NCBI GenBank assembly: GCA_027924645.1
Contig: BSBN01000888.1
Location: 16,003,001-16,067,000, forward strand
Length of the DNA: 64,000 nucleotides
DNA from: Cunninghamia lanceolata
Lineage: Eukaryota; Streptophyta; Pinopsida; Cupressales; Cupressaceae
Direction: 5' to 3'
Below the pieces are notes generated by a model. It did not search any database, was not told the origin of the DNA, and was given only the letters and a program-made list of their open reading frames with translations. This document shows, in pieces, positions 23,640 to 36,185 of this stretch (positions within the stretch are counted from its first letter, which is position 1; each line of letters opens with the position of its first letter). The translations under genes were made by a program, and so were the position numbers.

Positions 23640-25832
23640 TTGACTTTTCACGGGGCTTCTAAAAACTTATAGCAAAGTTGAATAATTTAAAATTTGCCCT
23701 TTTAAAAGAAAGCGGACTTTCTTTTTTTCCATACACGTGAAGGGTAAAAAATCAAAGCTTTTTAAAGAAGAGAATTTTCACACGGCGAAGAAATCTATTT
23801 TTGAACTTTGAAACGCCGCCTCCTTTGAACGGTAATCAATTCCAACGTCAACGCAGCCACAACTTAACAAACAGGCGGTTGTATTCTTCCACTGCCGTCT
23901 AGCTCTGGAAACTATGCTTCATCTTCACTGCTGCACGTTGCATTATTGCTATCATTATCCACTAATAATGTTTCACCCAATGTAGAGACAACATTATTCA
24001 CACAAGCCAAATCATTCAAGGATACAAATATTTTCTTTTAACAGTTCAACAATAAATTCAGGGATGCCATCGAAAATCTTTTGGACACCCATACCTAAAG
24101 GCTCCTACACAAGCTAGCTAATTAAACTTCCTAACAACTATAGTGTATCGTGCATAAATTACTTGCAATTTAATCTACCACAAATCTCTTTCTGGTTAGG
24201 AAGGCCTGTTCCAGAATCAAGTCAAAGAAGGGAATAATTTTTTTTGACGCTGTCCCTCTCCATACATTTCTTAACCCATGCATATTCACTCTTAAAGGGT
24301 ATCTTGAAATTCTCAATAGTTTCAAAAGTATGGAACCAACAATTATATGGTATGAAACTTCTTGCGAAACTCCTTAAAAATAAAATTATAGATTCATAGG
24401 AACCTCCAAACATAAAACAAACTTGTCACCATGAACTTGAGACTACTAGTGAACCACGACATATATAGGATCCCAATTTTACCAAATAACATGTAAGACA
24501 TCACTAGACAAAAAAAACTTGATAAACTTCAATAATGTAAATTCTGGGTTTGCAGACATCTAAACCTTCTAGATGTGAAATATAATTTTAATAAGTGAAA
24601 TCTAAATGGCTTTTTATGTTTGGTATTCACTTGTCTTGTTTCTTATAAACCCTTTGTACTCTCAAGTCCACAATTATAAGGTGTTGCTCAAGTCAATTGA
24701 GATTTGACACGTGGCTTGGTAGTGGCATGGATTGTGGCCTATAGGAATCAAGAGGAGACCAAGAGTAGACAGAAGAAGCACTATAAATTGCTATTGGTCC
24801 TTTGGCCAATGTACAAGATTCCCTAGACATGAGGAAGAAAATACAGTCTGATTGATTCAACGAGTTTAGGTTATCTATTATCTATGAATTCAAGGCTTTA
24901 AAATCTCAAACACAAACTTAATATAAATTTTGTCCTAAGATGCTTTCATGTCTACCCAACAGTCTCCTTAAACCTTCAAATTTATTATTGAATCCTTTAA
25001 ACTCATGCAAATATCAATATATTATTCATAGTGACTATAGTTTTTGATTGTCAACATAGTCAACCAAGATTTGAATATTTGCATTTATCATTGCCTTTTT
25101 CAACATATTAATATATTTTGACTAAAAATTAGATATTAGTATTAAAATGTGTGCATCAAAGCCATCAAGCATTAGAGTACCAATCAAAGAATGAAAGCTC
25201 TCTACAATCTTCAAAATTTTAATCAAATTTTGTTTTAATCTTCCAATATGAAAATCATCATCAAAAGTAGTGAAGTCAGCAATGAAGGAAAGAGGATTAT
25301 CCAAATATCATTGAATGCCCAAAATATTAAGAAATGGCATAGATGACACATTAACATATGTCCTTGTTTACTTTATCTTATTCACTATCATCATCTCAAA
25401 CACCGTTCAACATAGCTATTAAAATGCCATTCATCTTTTTCAATAGATTTTTGATATATCATCCATATGATTGATAAATCAAGACAAGCAAATGGATATC
25501 AACTGCCAAATAATTTTTTTTAAAAGTATTTATCTAATCACAAAGTAGTGCAAGCAATACCAAACATATTGCTTCTATATATAACAAGCTTCTTTGAACA
25601 ATTCGTGATTCTTTCAAAAATGGAGAAACCCAAAAATTTTAAAGAAAATCATTTCAAAGTAATTTCATATCATTCAAGCTAATTGCCTCTATATCTAAAT
25701 ACTAAGCAAGTCAAAATATATGAGATACCCATGCCACATTTGACTATCAAAAAGTCATTATAAAGAAACCCAACAAAACCCTCATTGCAATTTTTTCCAT
25801 TCAAACTTCAATTAGGGTTTCAATCTTGACAA
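23640..25832. repeat. Segmental duplication, copy 2, GST part
   Basis: Counterpart of 13415-17510, ending abruptly at 25832 where the LTR of the gypsy element begins. Copy 1 continues past this point (near 17485), so the LTR start is also a homology breakpoint. Confidence 0.88.
24170..24345 (-). pseudogene. GST remnant: 3' end of exon 2 only
   Basis: The minus strand from about 24345 to 24170 matches the last part of exon 2 of the GST at 14585 (the region encoding ALETIGNFKIPFESE, KRCMERDSVK and FLTRKR). At about 24340 homology jumps to sequence that in copy 1 lies beyond the GST promoter (about 16005), so roughly 1.2 kb holding the rest of exon 2, the intron, exon 1 and the promoter was deleted. 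A further small deletion removes the codons around LLDA. The stop is TAA here and TAG in the intact gene. It cannot be expressed as a GST. Confidence 0.9.
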
Positions 25833-27417
25833 TGTCACACCCCGTTCTAAAATAAACATACTTATCATTTTATTTCAAGAAGACAAATAGTTAGTCAGTG
25901 AAATTAATTCGATTAAATTAACACTCTATTAGCTTAGAAAATGCATTTGATTTGTATTATTTTATATGCAATGAATATGTAGCATTATTATTATGCATGT
26001 GGTTAAATGATGTAATGGACTAACTACTATTGTGCAACTGAGATGGATGTAGGGAAAATGTTTTTCCACTCCAGGATGAGGAGGGAGATTATCACCTGGA
26101 GAGGGTGATAGATCGCATGAATACAGTGATCATTGTGCCATCTGGAGAATGCACACACACATTCACATTATAGGTTTCATCAAAACTAGAGTAAGTCTTA
26201 ATATTTATTTGTTAGTCGTAATTGTGATGCTTTTACTTCACTACTATCTTTGTGATGTGGTGTCATTGTCTTGTTGATGATTTTGTTGACCATGGCAAAA
26301 AATGAGGAGGTTAAGAATACCTCTATGTGTTCAGATGACTCGGGAAGTTGACATATCAGGTCGATATTTTATTCATTGAACGCATAATGAAAGTATTCAT
26401 TAATGTATCATCAAAATAAATAAAAAAGCCTATTATAATTTAAACTGATGCATATTTAAATATAAAGTTGTGGATTAAATAAGTTATATACTAAATGTAT
26501 AGAATGTGGGATAGAGTTTATATAGATTAAATTGTTTATACGTATTAAAAGTTTATTATTGAGGGAGGTTTCTCCCCAGCAAACCAATCCTAATTTGTAT
26601 GAGAATGGGAAGGACTGATAACTCCACTTCTCTATTCTATTGGATTAAGGACCATGAGTGGTTGGCAACCACTTTTGGAAAAGAAATAAAAACTCTCTTT
26701 CAAACACATTCTGTGCCTACCTGAGTTGGAAAAAAAAATGATATAGCATTAGGAATATTATCTTTTGTTTTCTTTTAATCAAAAGTGTAAACTGAAGAGA
26801 TTTATGTTTGTGTTTCTTTGAACGAAGAGGAGTGGTGACCATAGAAATAATCACACCTTCTAAACTTGTAGTAAAGACTTCAATTTAGGTTCTCTCATAT
26901 CATTTACATATTCCGTCTATTTATTGTTGTTCATGCAAATATGCTAGAACCTGTTTATGAAAGATATACTTTGAACACGGTTTGTGTTAATCCATTTTAT
27001 TGAAGATTGAAAGAATAGATATTTTATGTGTTCTCTGCATAAATGCCAAGAGTCTTTAAGTGTGGTATTACTTGTAATGGCCAATGAAAGGCCGTAAGTC
27101 TTTAAAGACCATGTTATTCTTTAGAGGCCTTAGAAGGTCAGTAGCTGTAATAGGTGGATAGCCTCACTATCTATTTTATAACTCTTGATGTACTCTATGA
27201 AGACCAATAAGTTTTTAAACTCTGAGTATTTGTAGAATGCCGATATGGCGAGATAAACTCTGTGTATAGGGTAAAGAATATTTAATGGTTGACTTATATT
27301 TATGTTCCTTGTATCTTTTATATATTGTTTAAATTACCTTCTTTGTTAAGCCTGTAATAGGAGGACATGCATTTCATATGCATAGTGTAGCTTTATACTC
27401 TTTACATTGACACTATG

Positions 27418-27726
27418 TGTTAAAGTGTAGGAATATTAATACTATTACTTATTATTTAATTAAGTAATTATGTGTATATTCCCCACATGGCTTTAAGCCA
27501 CCTTAGGTGGTTAGGTGTCCACTTGGAGAGCCCAATACAACTCTCCAAGCCACTTGTCGACACTCATTTGCCACCACTCCTTGAGTGTTTGAGTTGACTC
27601 CTGAAGTGACTCAAACTCTCAACACTATATGTACACCTCTTGTTCATTGTTAATCTTTTGCAATTCACAATTACTTTCACTCCATTTCATAATCAGTTCA
27701 TGCTTAGTCAATTATGGTTTCTAATA
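27418..27726 (+). repeat. LTR-A, 5' copy of element A
   Basis: 309 bp beginning TGTTAAAGTGTAGGAATATT and ending TTTCTAATA, nearly identical along its length to 30213-30519. A perfect initiator-Met primer site, TGGTATCAGAGC, follows at 27727-27738. The terminal ATA probably replaces an ancestral ACA. Confidence 0.92.
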
Positions 27727-27792
27727 TGGTATCAGAGCGTAACTAAATCGTTTCATTTCATCAATGCCCACCTAAGCTATGCTTAAGGGGGG

Positions 27793-28093
27793 TGTTGATG
27801 TATATATATTTAATATATATTATACACATAGGTTTAATCCTACTTAGGTGAGTCATTGTACAATCTTGACACATGTAAAGGTTGTTAGGAGGTTAGTTGA
27901 GGAGTCATCAAGTCTCCCACTAAACTAGCCACTCACGCTAGTTTGTAGGGAGTCAACTTGATGACCACTCTTAGTTGTAGAGTCCTCTCAACTACTAACT
28001 ACTTTTGGTCTCCTATATGTACTCCTTGTTTACACAATCAAACTACTTGAAATTTGTGATTAGCATTCATCTTATGCATTTTGGATTCTAATA
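27793..28093 (+). repeat. LTR-B, a different LTR inside element A
   Basis: About 301 bp beginning TGTTGATGTATATATATTTA and ending TTCTAATA. A purine tract (AAGGGGGG) stands immediately before it and a primer site, TAGTATCAGAGC (28094-28105), immediately after. The sequence before it (GCCCACCTAAGCTATGCTTA) matches that before the last LTR-A at about 30185. The body differs from LTR-A, but the end and following primer region (AGAGCTTAACTAAGTC) are alike, so A and B are sister families. Confidence 0.8.
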
Positions 28094-28099
28094 TAGTAT

Positions 28100-29228
28100 C
28101 AGAGCTTAACTAAGTCATTGGCTGGTTCGTCTTGGAGGCATAAATATGGTTTGTGTGGCATTTGACGCTTTCTTGTGTGTGAGGCTGAGACACGTGCAAA
28201 TCCAGACAAGGCTGTGGCATCCAAAGCCACATAAGGCCGTCAGTTTTCTTTGGAGGAGAGGGTTGGAGTACTCTACCCTACATAGAGGACGTTTTCTGGC
28301 TTCTAACCTTGGAACTCAAACTTTTTTTGAGGTTCGAATGACCTATTTGGTGGCTGAACAAGTTGCAATCAGAGTAAAGGTGCCTTCTATGTGTGAAGGT
28401 TTGACTTGCGATTAGAAAGGCCTGTGGCCTTTTCTTCCCTCTGCGTGCACATGCTTGGTCATCTGGTTGCAAAAACAGTACGAGACTCACTGCCTTCAAA
28501 GCTGTGTTCATTGTTGAAATTATTTTATTTTGTCTCCAAAGGACATTCTTGCCTTTCTTAGCCTATAGAGAGTGCTGGTAGAAGCGTAAATGGACTCTGT
28601 CTAGAGGTGTTTGCTTCATGGTTTCATTGAGATCATGGTTTCCTGTGTACCCGTGGATTAATGCCTTCATCGCCCGATGCCTTTACGGACTGCACGCAGG
28701 GGCTTGAAGTCTGCGACTTGCATCCATCGGACTTCTACAGGCATGAACAAGCCTGGTAGTTCCTCGCCTTCTGACAGGCCACACATGCTGCCTTTCTCCC
28801 TGTCATAACAGTGATCAGATCGCCCTTTCAAGGGCATCTTTGGCCTCTATGCTGGGAACGAGCTATGCAGGCCTGACGATGTGGCTGAGCCTGAGTGTGG
28901 CATCAGAAGAAAGGAAAGCGCCCATGCTCTCTTTAGAGGCATGACCTATTGGAAAGGTGGAGGATTCGCTTCAGCAGAGTGCTGCTGGCATCATGCATGG
29001 CGCGCTCCATTGAATTCACGTCAAGTGGTGGAATACACTAGTGGATTCTTGTTTGGACTCTTTTGGCCACGTTTTGGCCCATGCAATTCTCCCAATCGGG
29101 ACTCTCGGTCCACTTTCCATGCCACGACGGCCTCTTCTTCCGACCTCTACGCCCTCAATTCGGGCTATAATGGCAGAGTCCTATTCAGGACTCAATCAAC
29201 CACTTTTCTAGGCAACTTTTATACATAA
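28100..29228 (+). other. GC-richer stretch of element A with unrecognised open frames
   Basis: Base composition is clearly richer in G and C than in the surroundings. Two plus-strand frames, 28146-28415 (89 codons) and 28881-29228 (115 codons), show no motif I recognise. The second contains GGFASAECCWHHAW and ends shortly before A/T-rich sequence resumes. It could be a captured host segment, as some non-autonomous elements carry, or an unusual leader. I do not assign a function, and neither frame need be translated. Confidence 0.35.
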
Positions 29229-29707
29229 TTTGGAACAAGATAAAGTTAGTTAGCATTATTGTTAGCTTAACAATAAATATATGTTAACCTTTTTTTAAAC
29301 CTTCAAAGGCATCTTCAATTTTTTAGTATTAGAAATAGGTAATTATTATCTAATGTACTAAGAAATTTATAAAGTGCCATTAATTTGGGGGTAATCAAAC
29401 AAAAAGGGTTAGACATGCACTAATTTATAAAGCGCCACAAAGTAGTGGGGAACAAAATAAGGGGGGTATCATCAAGTTAGTTTCTATATTTTCTCTTTCC
29501 ATATTTCTAAGTTTGCAATTACAACTCATCTACATAGTTTTATATGTGTGATTGACTTCAACAAGATTCTTTGTTCACATTGTGACCTTGAAAAAACTCA
29601 AGGGAAGGTCATCGAACAAAAGAAGTCACCTCATAAGTATAACTCTAAATGCTATAGAGGATTATGCCACCTAAATTAACTTATTAAGGTTGCAACTAAA
29701 GAAGGTA

Positions 29708-29782
29708 GATTGAATGATCCTTGGTTGAGAAACAAGTGGATCGAATGATCCTTGGTTGAGAAACAAGTGGATCAAATGATCC
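29708..29782. repeat. 31 bp tandem repeat, about 2.4 copies
   Basis: The unit contains GAATGATCCTTGGTTGAGAA and ends ACAAGTG. Two nearly identical units at 29708-29738 and 29739-29769 are followed by a partial third. It lies in the non-coding interior of element A. Confidence 0.85.
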
Positions 29783-30212
29783 TTCCAACATTTTTTAAGA
29801 CCCTATGAGAAATGATCCATAATCTTGCAACAGATTCTCATCGGTTCATATCTCACATTGAGAGCCTATGGTAAATGAACTTGTATCTTGCATCGAATCA
29901 CATCTCAAATTTGGTTAATGTTCCTAAATACTCATGATACTATCATCTATGGAGTCATCAGTTGCAGTTTAGCATTGACATTGGTACACAAGCAACTTCT
30001 AGATTCATGCATCTTTTCTCTTTTTGGAGGATAGTTTTTTCCCACTGGGTTTTCTATCTTACTCCATTTTTTGAGATATTTATTTGTAAATGGGTACCCC
30101 ACCTGGCTAGTAGCCGGGACCCATTTCTCTTTAGTGTACATGGGTACCTCACTAGGAATTGTATCTAGGACCCATCTCTTTTGTGCCCACCTAGACTATG
30201 CTTAAGCGGGGG

Positions 30213-30519
30213 TGTTAGTGTAGGAATATTAACACTGTTACTTTTTATTTAATTAAGTAATTATATGTATATTCTCCACATGGATTTAAGACACCTTAGG
30301 TGGTTAGGTGTCCACTTGGAGAGTCCAATACAACTCTCCAAGCCACTTGTCGACACTCATTTGCCACCACTCCTTGAGTGTTTGATTCGACTCCTGAAGT
30401 GACTCAAACTATCAACACTATATGTACACCTCTTATTCATTGTTAATCTATTGCAATTCATAATTTCTTTCACTCCATTTCATAATCAGTTCATGCTTAG
30501 TTGATTATGGTTTCTAATA
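30213..30519 (+). repeat. LTR-A, 3' copy of element A
   Basis: 307 bp beginning TGTTAGTGTAGGAATATTAA, preceded by the purine tract GCGGGGG and followed by the target duplication CTATG. It differs from the 5' copy by scattered substitutions only. Confidence 0.92.
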
Positions 30520-31908
30520 CTATGGCTGATAAACTGTAGTCTTTTTCACTCTTGGTGGTGCATACATAAGTAGGCCAACAACTTGACTTTATCATGAATG
30601 CTTGTGTAAGGCATAAAGCCTATAATAGAATAAACTTACATTTGAATACCTGAATGATTAATAGACTTTAACTAAGCTTTCTTTATTTGTTGAATAAACG
30701 ATATGTCCTTACAAACATCATGAGGTAGAGAGCTATTTGGGACTCAGTCTTTTTGTAAGGCCAATTGGCTAATGAGTAGGAATGCATCCTTACATTATGT
30801 GTAAGTGAACTTATTGTTTTCTCTCCTGGAGACCAATTTGTTTAAAGTATTAAAACATTATGGTAGTCTGTAATAAGATAATATTGTTACGATTACATAC
30901 GTGTAATCCCGACTATGGATAGCATTGAGTCTATTTTATATTTTATCTCAACTTATTCCATACTATGTAAATGATAGTGTTATGGCCAAGCGAGTTGAGT
31001 ATATAACTTATCATTGACAGAAGGAATATTGAATTTATTCATGAACATGGAATCAAGTTTGACTAGCCATTGAGTAGTTTGACAGGTTATCGTAGATCCT
31101 ATATTGCAATGATGCAAAGAGAGGCTTAATGCCATTACTTAACTCAGCTAGGCTCTTACCTTACACTTGTCTTGTTGACCTTTGGTAGAGGGTATACTCT
31201 ATCTCAATTAGATAGATATAGGATAAGCATATCAAAGTATGTTGATTTATTAATTATCAATATAAAAGAATGTTGTCTCCAAGTCAAGAAAAGAGTGTGT
31301 GAACATACAACTTATTTATATGAAACTTTGGAAAAAGTAATGCAAAAGTCACTCCTTGCATTGTCATTTCACTGTGCTCTAGATAGTTGAATAGTTAGAG
31401 GGGTTGTACATAGTTAGAGTTAGACTAGAAGTTGTAAACCTGCTTGTTTTCAGCTTGGACACTACACTAGTTCTCAGATGGCACAAAGAATCAATTGATT
31501 CTCATTATCTATACCCTCGTGAATGGAAGAGCCACTTCCAGTAGGAATGTGTGTGGGGGACCATTGGTCTATGGTTGGAGGAAAAGAACTAGGGTGATGC
31601 TCTCCCTCTTGCAGTTGATGGTCGAAGACTTGTGAACATGAAACATTGCTTCATATGTAAATGTAACTAATAAATTTTGTAAGACATGAAGAATGTGACC
31701 TTCTAATATTTTACATGTATTTATGTACAAAAATTTGTAAGTCACATGCAAGAGTGACTATCATATGATGTATTATATCAAGTATCTAGTAAATGCAAAT
31801 GTACCAGCTTTACTTTATATGATAGAAAAAAAAGAATTATGAGATTGTGGCATTTATTGCTTAAATTTTAAAAGTTTTATTTATCATTTCAGTTGGAGAT
31901 GTTACACA

Positions 31909-32632
31909 TGCTATCAAAGCTACTGGGTTCAAAACTTTGACCTAGGAGCTCATTGTGAGATTTTACAAATTGGCAAGTGATGCTAGTGTTAAAATGGTTG
32001 TTCTTGTGCTAGAATGGTAGGAAAGAGAAGAATATGTAAGAGAGCCAAGAAAAAAATCTAAGAACATACCTAAGGTAACTATTAAGAAAGAGCCTTTGCC
32101 CGAGCCAAAAATGAAGGAGCCAATGAGATAAAAAATTGGACTTGGCTCATAGATTCAGAGACATTGACCGATGCACTCAAATGTATCCACCTTGAAAGGA
32201 GGAAATGGAAAAGTTGTCAGTTTCTACTTCTTTTAAGATCAGTAAACCATCTACTCACCGAGATTTTCCTTTTGGTGTGGTTGGAATACACATGTAATAG
32301 GAAAGGAAGTGTTGGTTGAGTACTCATGAGTACATCTACCCTCTAAATTTGTGTTACTTGACGTTGACAGAGAGGAGGAGCTTGAGGAAATTCCTCTGTC
32401 AGAAAGTGATATTTAGACACTTTATGATTGTAAAAAGAAAATTTTTGTATTTGAATAAGGATGTAAACCAGAATATCTGAATAAAACAATTTGGTTTTCT
32501 ATATAATAATGGCATATGTGGGATATCTCTAAATTTTTGCATTTATGAACTTACAATTTTTTATGTAAAAGTTCTTGGTTTTGATAAAAATCCTATGCGA
32601 TGATAGGAGTTGGAAAATACCAGCATGGTACA
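31909..32632 (+). pseudogene. Element G leader and presumed gag N-terminus
   Basis: Sequence between the primer site of G and the insertion point of element O. It starts with TGCTATCAAAGC and then has a frame near 32014 (MVGKRRICKRAKKKSKN, then PLPEPKMKEP) with many lysines, followed by stops. Its continuation after O at 58576 is in the same orientation. I take this as the 5' untranslated region and degraded start of gag; there is no strong motif to prove it. Confidence 0.45.
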
Positions 32633-35600
32633 TGTTGAGCAAATTTTTGCACATGTCAAAATTTTCTAATACATGCCTGATTAGAAGTGGTCCTTTTTTC
32701 CTGTGGTTCAAGGGAGTCTTAAGTATCAGTGTATTAGTTTCAAAGGCAGGTAGATTCAATCATAGTTTCATGGGAGAAGGATCCAAAATAAGGCATGTTG
32801 CCAAATACAATGGCACTACCAATATGAATCAACTTAGCCTATCAAGAGGGTACATAATCTTGATGAGAAAGAATGCACACACTATTATTATAAAGCTCAG
32901 CCTCTAGAATCACGACGCTGATCCATTGTAATGAAGGCATAAATATAAGCATAGCATTGGCCTCTAAGTCATGAGTTTGAGCTATATAAAATAGAAAAGG
33001 CCACCTTCTGAATCTTGGTGCAGGTGCATAGTGAGATCACAACCACATCATTCTCAAATATAAAGAAATGGTGAAAGTACGACCAATGAAATGACTTAGT
33101 CTTAGGGTGCTTGCTGGGCACAACTTTATTTCCTTATTGAATGTTTGAAGGGAGAAACACTACTTTCATGATGACTCAAAGATCATTCAATTTTAGAATT
33201 GCTCAAAAGACTGGATGTTGTGTAGTTCTACAGTGAGCACCATAATTAGAATATGGTGCTTGCTTATGGATGTTGGCATTAACAATCTATTCAGCAAGTG
33301 AAAGCATAGGGAACAAAGGAAAGCTTCATCCACAAATTGGTGGCAACAACGGAACATATCAAAATACTATTCTCAAGTTTAATGCTAGTCCAAGACTTCA
33401 ATGCAATATCTTCCTCTGACAAGTAGCCTTCTTCGTTGACATTACTGTTGTGGGCTCGAGTAGGCTTCTTTTGGTTGTGAGTCTATGCTCCTGCCAAAAT
33501 TATTTTCAAATAGATATAATTACTGCAACATTCAAATTAATGCCCTTTAGTAGCATTCACATTCAAATTGGCATCTTAATTTGCTTTTTGCTCAGTTGTG
33601 AGCTTCATAGGGACATAAACACTGCACGCTCTATTACCATGCCAAAGTCATAGGCATACATAATGAACTTTAATCCATGTTGCAGGAAACAAAATTACTA
33701 TGAAGGATATTCTCAAAGGCATAACACTTTCATATTGAGGCATCATCACCAAAAGATCAAGACACAACCACAAAACCAAGGGGCGGAGTCTATCAAGGAG
33801 GCTAAGCATGTGTGTGTAGTGGCACAATGGTTTGAAGTTCAAAATGGACTTTTCATCAAATCCAATCTATCATAATACATGATGTTGTCGTGCTAACATA
33901 CTACCTTCAAAATATAGTAACAGTCTAGAAGAAGACAAGCATTGCATGAATATGGTGTAGCCTTTGAAGTCACAATAATGGATATGCCATAAAACATAGT
34001 AGCCAACCACTAGGAATCATGGTGCACAGTATAGAGATATATAGATGAATTTGCATTCAAATGAGTCATAATCATTAATAGGGGAAAAGCCAAGCAGTAA
34101 GAAAGCATGACTTCAACACAGTGTGGAGCTATTTCATCCAACTATAAGGTACACTGCCTAGCAAGAGATAGGTAGAACCATTCAAAAGGATCACTGCAAT
34201 TGTTAGAAGTAGATACTTCAATCAAATAGGAGCCACAGTGAGTATTCAGATGAGGCACACCATAGAATATTTGATGACAACTTCAAAATTCAAGTGCATC
34301 TCTAAAAGGAGGGCACATAGTCTATAAGAAAGGTGCATCAATTATGGTTGAAAGACATCACGTAGAACCCAAGTATTGGCCATTCTAATGAATGGTGTTA
34401 CCTCTTGCAGCTATATTGAGATGTAATAGTCTAGAATATGAGGCATGGCCTCTGATGAATCTTAGCCACTTCAAGAGCATCAGGTAGCCTTTCAAACTCA
34501 GGTGCATATCATTCATAAGAATGGTGCTCTTAATGTAAGTAGAGTGGCGGCCTCTTATGGAAGACACATCAATCTCAAGCTTCTGGCACAAGCTACAAAT
34601 GGTATTACCATAGAAAAAGAATAATAAGGCTCAGCTCATACAAATGGTGCTATTGTTTGAAGCTCTAGTACAAAAACTCCAAGCACATCTTCGTAAGAGA
34701 TAGGGTTTCGGAATGTAGCAATGATGCACAGTGACCATCGGATGCAAGCAAGAAGTAATGGACTAAGCATAGATACAAAGAGACCCTTGGTAGTTGCCAC
34801 TTGGTGGTACTGTGGGCATTTGAGGGGCAAGCAAGGAAATTTCTCTCCCAAACAAGTGCCAAGGAGACATGTGGAGGCTGGAAATGAGCTTCATTTCATT
34901 TTATTAAAACTTAATGTCTCACGTGAGTGTCTTTTATTAATTGTGGAATTACATTTGAAACATGGTAGGCCCTCTTTAATAAGCTGGGTTTAATTTTAAT
35001 GAGGAGTATTTCTAAACTCATGGGGGAGTTTAAATTCAATTTTAAATATTTTAGTGAGAATCAAACTTGGTGGGTCCCTCATGTCATATAGAAGCCATGC
35101 TTTATTATTTTTATTTGACTCTTATATGCCTCACATAAGGAGATGAAACAAACCCTAAAATAATAAAGGCATCTTTATTTTTCACAGGAAGTTTCATGGC
35201 AGCCATAAGAAGAATGGGCAGGAGCAAGTTTTTCACGCCATAAGTCAAGCATTTGCAACAATATATTTTCCAGCCATGGAAGCTACAATAGGACAACCGA
35301 TTCAGTGGGACATACAGTTACTCAAGCTAGAATCAATGTCGAATTTTGGGGAAGATTTTATGGACAATTATAGATATTTTTCCAAGCAGTTGCAAGAGAT
35401 TCACAAAGGATTTTGGCTTTAAATTCACAGATCTGAGTCAGTTACATACAGTTCGAGAGTTCCATACGGTTCCACAGAGTTCTACTAGAGGAGTTCTATA
35501 GTTCTTCATAGATTAGAGATTAGAGTAGCAACAGAGATATTTTTTGCCTCTATTTGTTTTTCATAAAGAATGTAACATTTTATTTTGTGTAGATATTTTG

Positions 35601-36005
35601 CCTCTGTAAATTTGTTATCATTCAAATAATGAGAAATATTACTTTGTGCATATTGAATCAATCTCTAGTTCTTGCTTCTTATTTTCTATTTCTTAGCCTC
35701 TGTCAAATTTGCTCATAAACTAGGTTATTAACCATGCATCTCTGCTCTTTGATTTCCAGTTAAACCATATAGGGTTTGACACTGTGCTTTTTGGGTAGTT
35801 GTTTAAATCTAGCACATCACTATAGGGTTAGATTTTATTTCATTGTATCTGTAATCTTATTTCTTCTTCCCCTTTCCCAAAACCTCCTTTGAAAATGGAA
35901 GAGCCAGCTTTCCTAAAATCTGGAGGTTGTTTTTAGGGTCAATCCCACATCTCTGAAACTTCCCATGTTGTTGTTGGATTAAGCCCACAAATTTATATAT
36001 CAATA
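32633..36005 (+). repeat. 5' LTR of element O
   Basis: It starts TGTTGAGCAAATTTTTGCAC and ends near CAATA. It is matched along its whole length by 38582-39818 joined to 56422-58570. No gene is supported in it; the short frames on both strands are not conserved between the two LTR copies. Confidence 0.9.
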
Positions 36006-36010
36006 GTTTT

Positions 36011-36028
36011 TGGCAATCCTAGTGGGAC
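36011..36028 (+). other. Primer-binding site of element O
   Basis: TGGCAATCCTAGTGGGAC lies five bases after the LTR end. It is not the initiator-Met type found in elements A and C; the matching tRNA was not determined. Confidence 0.55.
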
Positions 36029-36185
36029 TGGAATAAAAGACTTGGGTCTTTGTTTTAACTGAATCTTTGCCCTATGTTTTATGGTTTTGGTGGAAAATCA
36101 TAAAAATATCTACTCATGGGAGCATGCATCTTCCACTTGGTGACTTTATTGGAGACCCTTTCTTAGATCTTTTCTTTTAATGATC

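Larger units (their letters stand above)
27418..30519 (+). mobile_element. Element A: composite retroelement with three LTRs
   Basis: Matching LTRs lie at 27418-27726 and 30213-30519, and the 5 bp duplication CTATG flanks them perfectly (27413-27417 and 30520-30524). After the first LTR and its primer site comes a short 55 bp stretch ending in a purine tract, then a different LTR (27793-28093) with its own primer site, then about 2.1 kb of internal sequence and a second purine tract before the last LTR. No gag or pol was recognised, so it is non-autonomous. The outer duplication shows the composite was integrated as one unit into the LTR of G. Confidence 0.85.
25833..31908 (+). repeat. 5' LTR of element G, interrupted by element A
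   Basis: It starts TGTCACACCCCG, a beginning common in plant gypsy LTRs, exactly where duplication copy 2 breaks off. It ends near 31906 in GATGTTACA, followed by a degenerate initiator-Met primer site (TGCTATCAAAGC at 31909). Without element A the LTR would be about 3.0 kb. The right LTR is not in the window, so the call rests on ends, primer site, and agreement with the downstream gag-pol orientation. Confidence 0.65.

Noticed and set aside
29708..29782. 31 bp tandem repeat as a satellite or regulatory array
   Set aside because: Only about 2.4 copies in a non-coding interior; listed as a simple local duplication.
34636..34993. Overlapping frames on both strands in the 5' LTR of element O
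   Set aside because: They are not preserved in the second LTR copy (57200-57560), which has different breaks; there is no recognisable domain.
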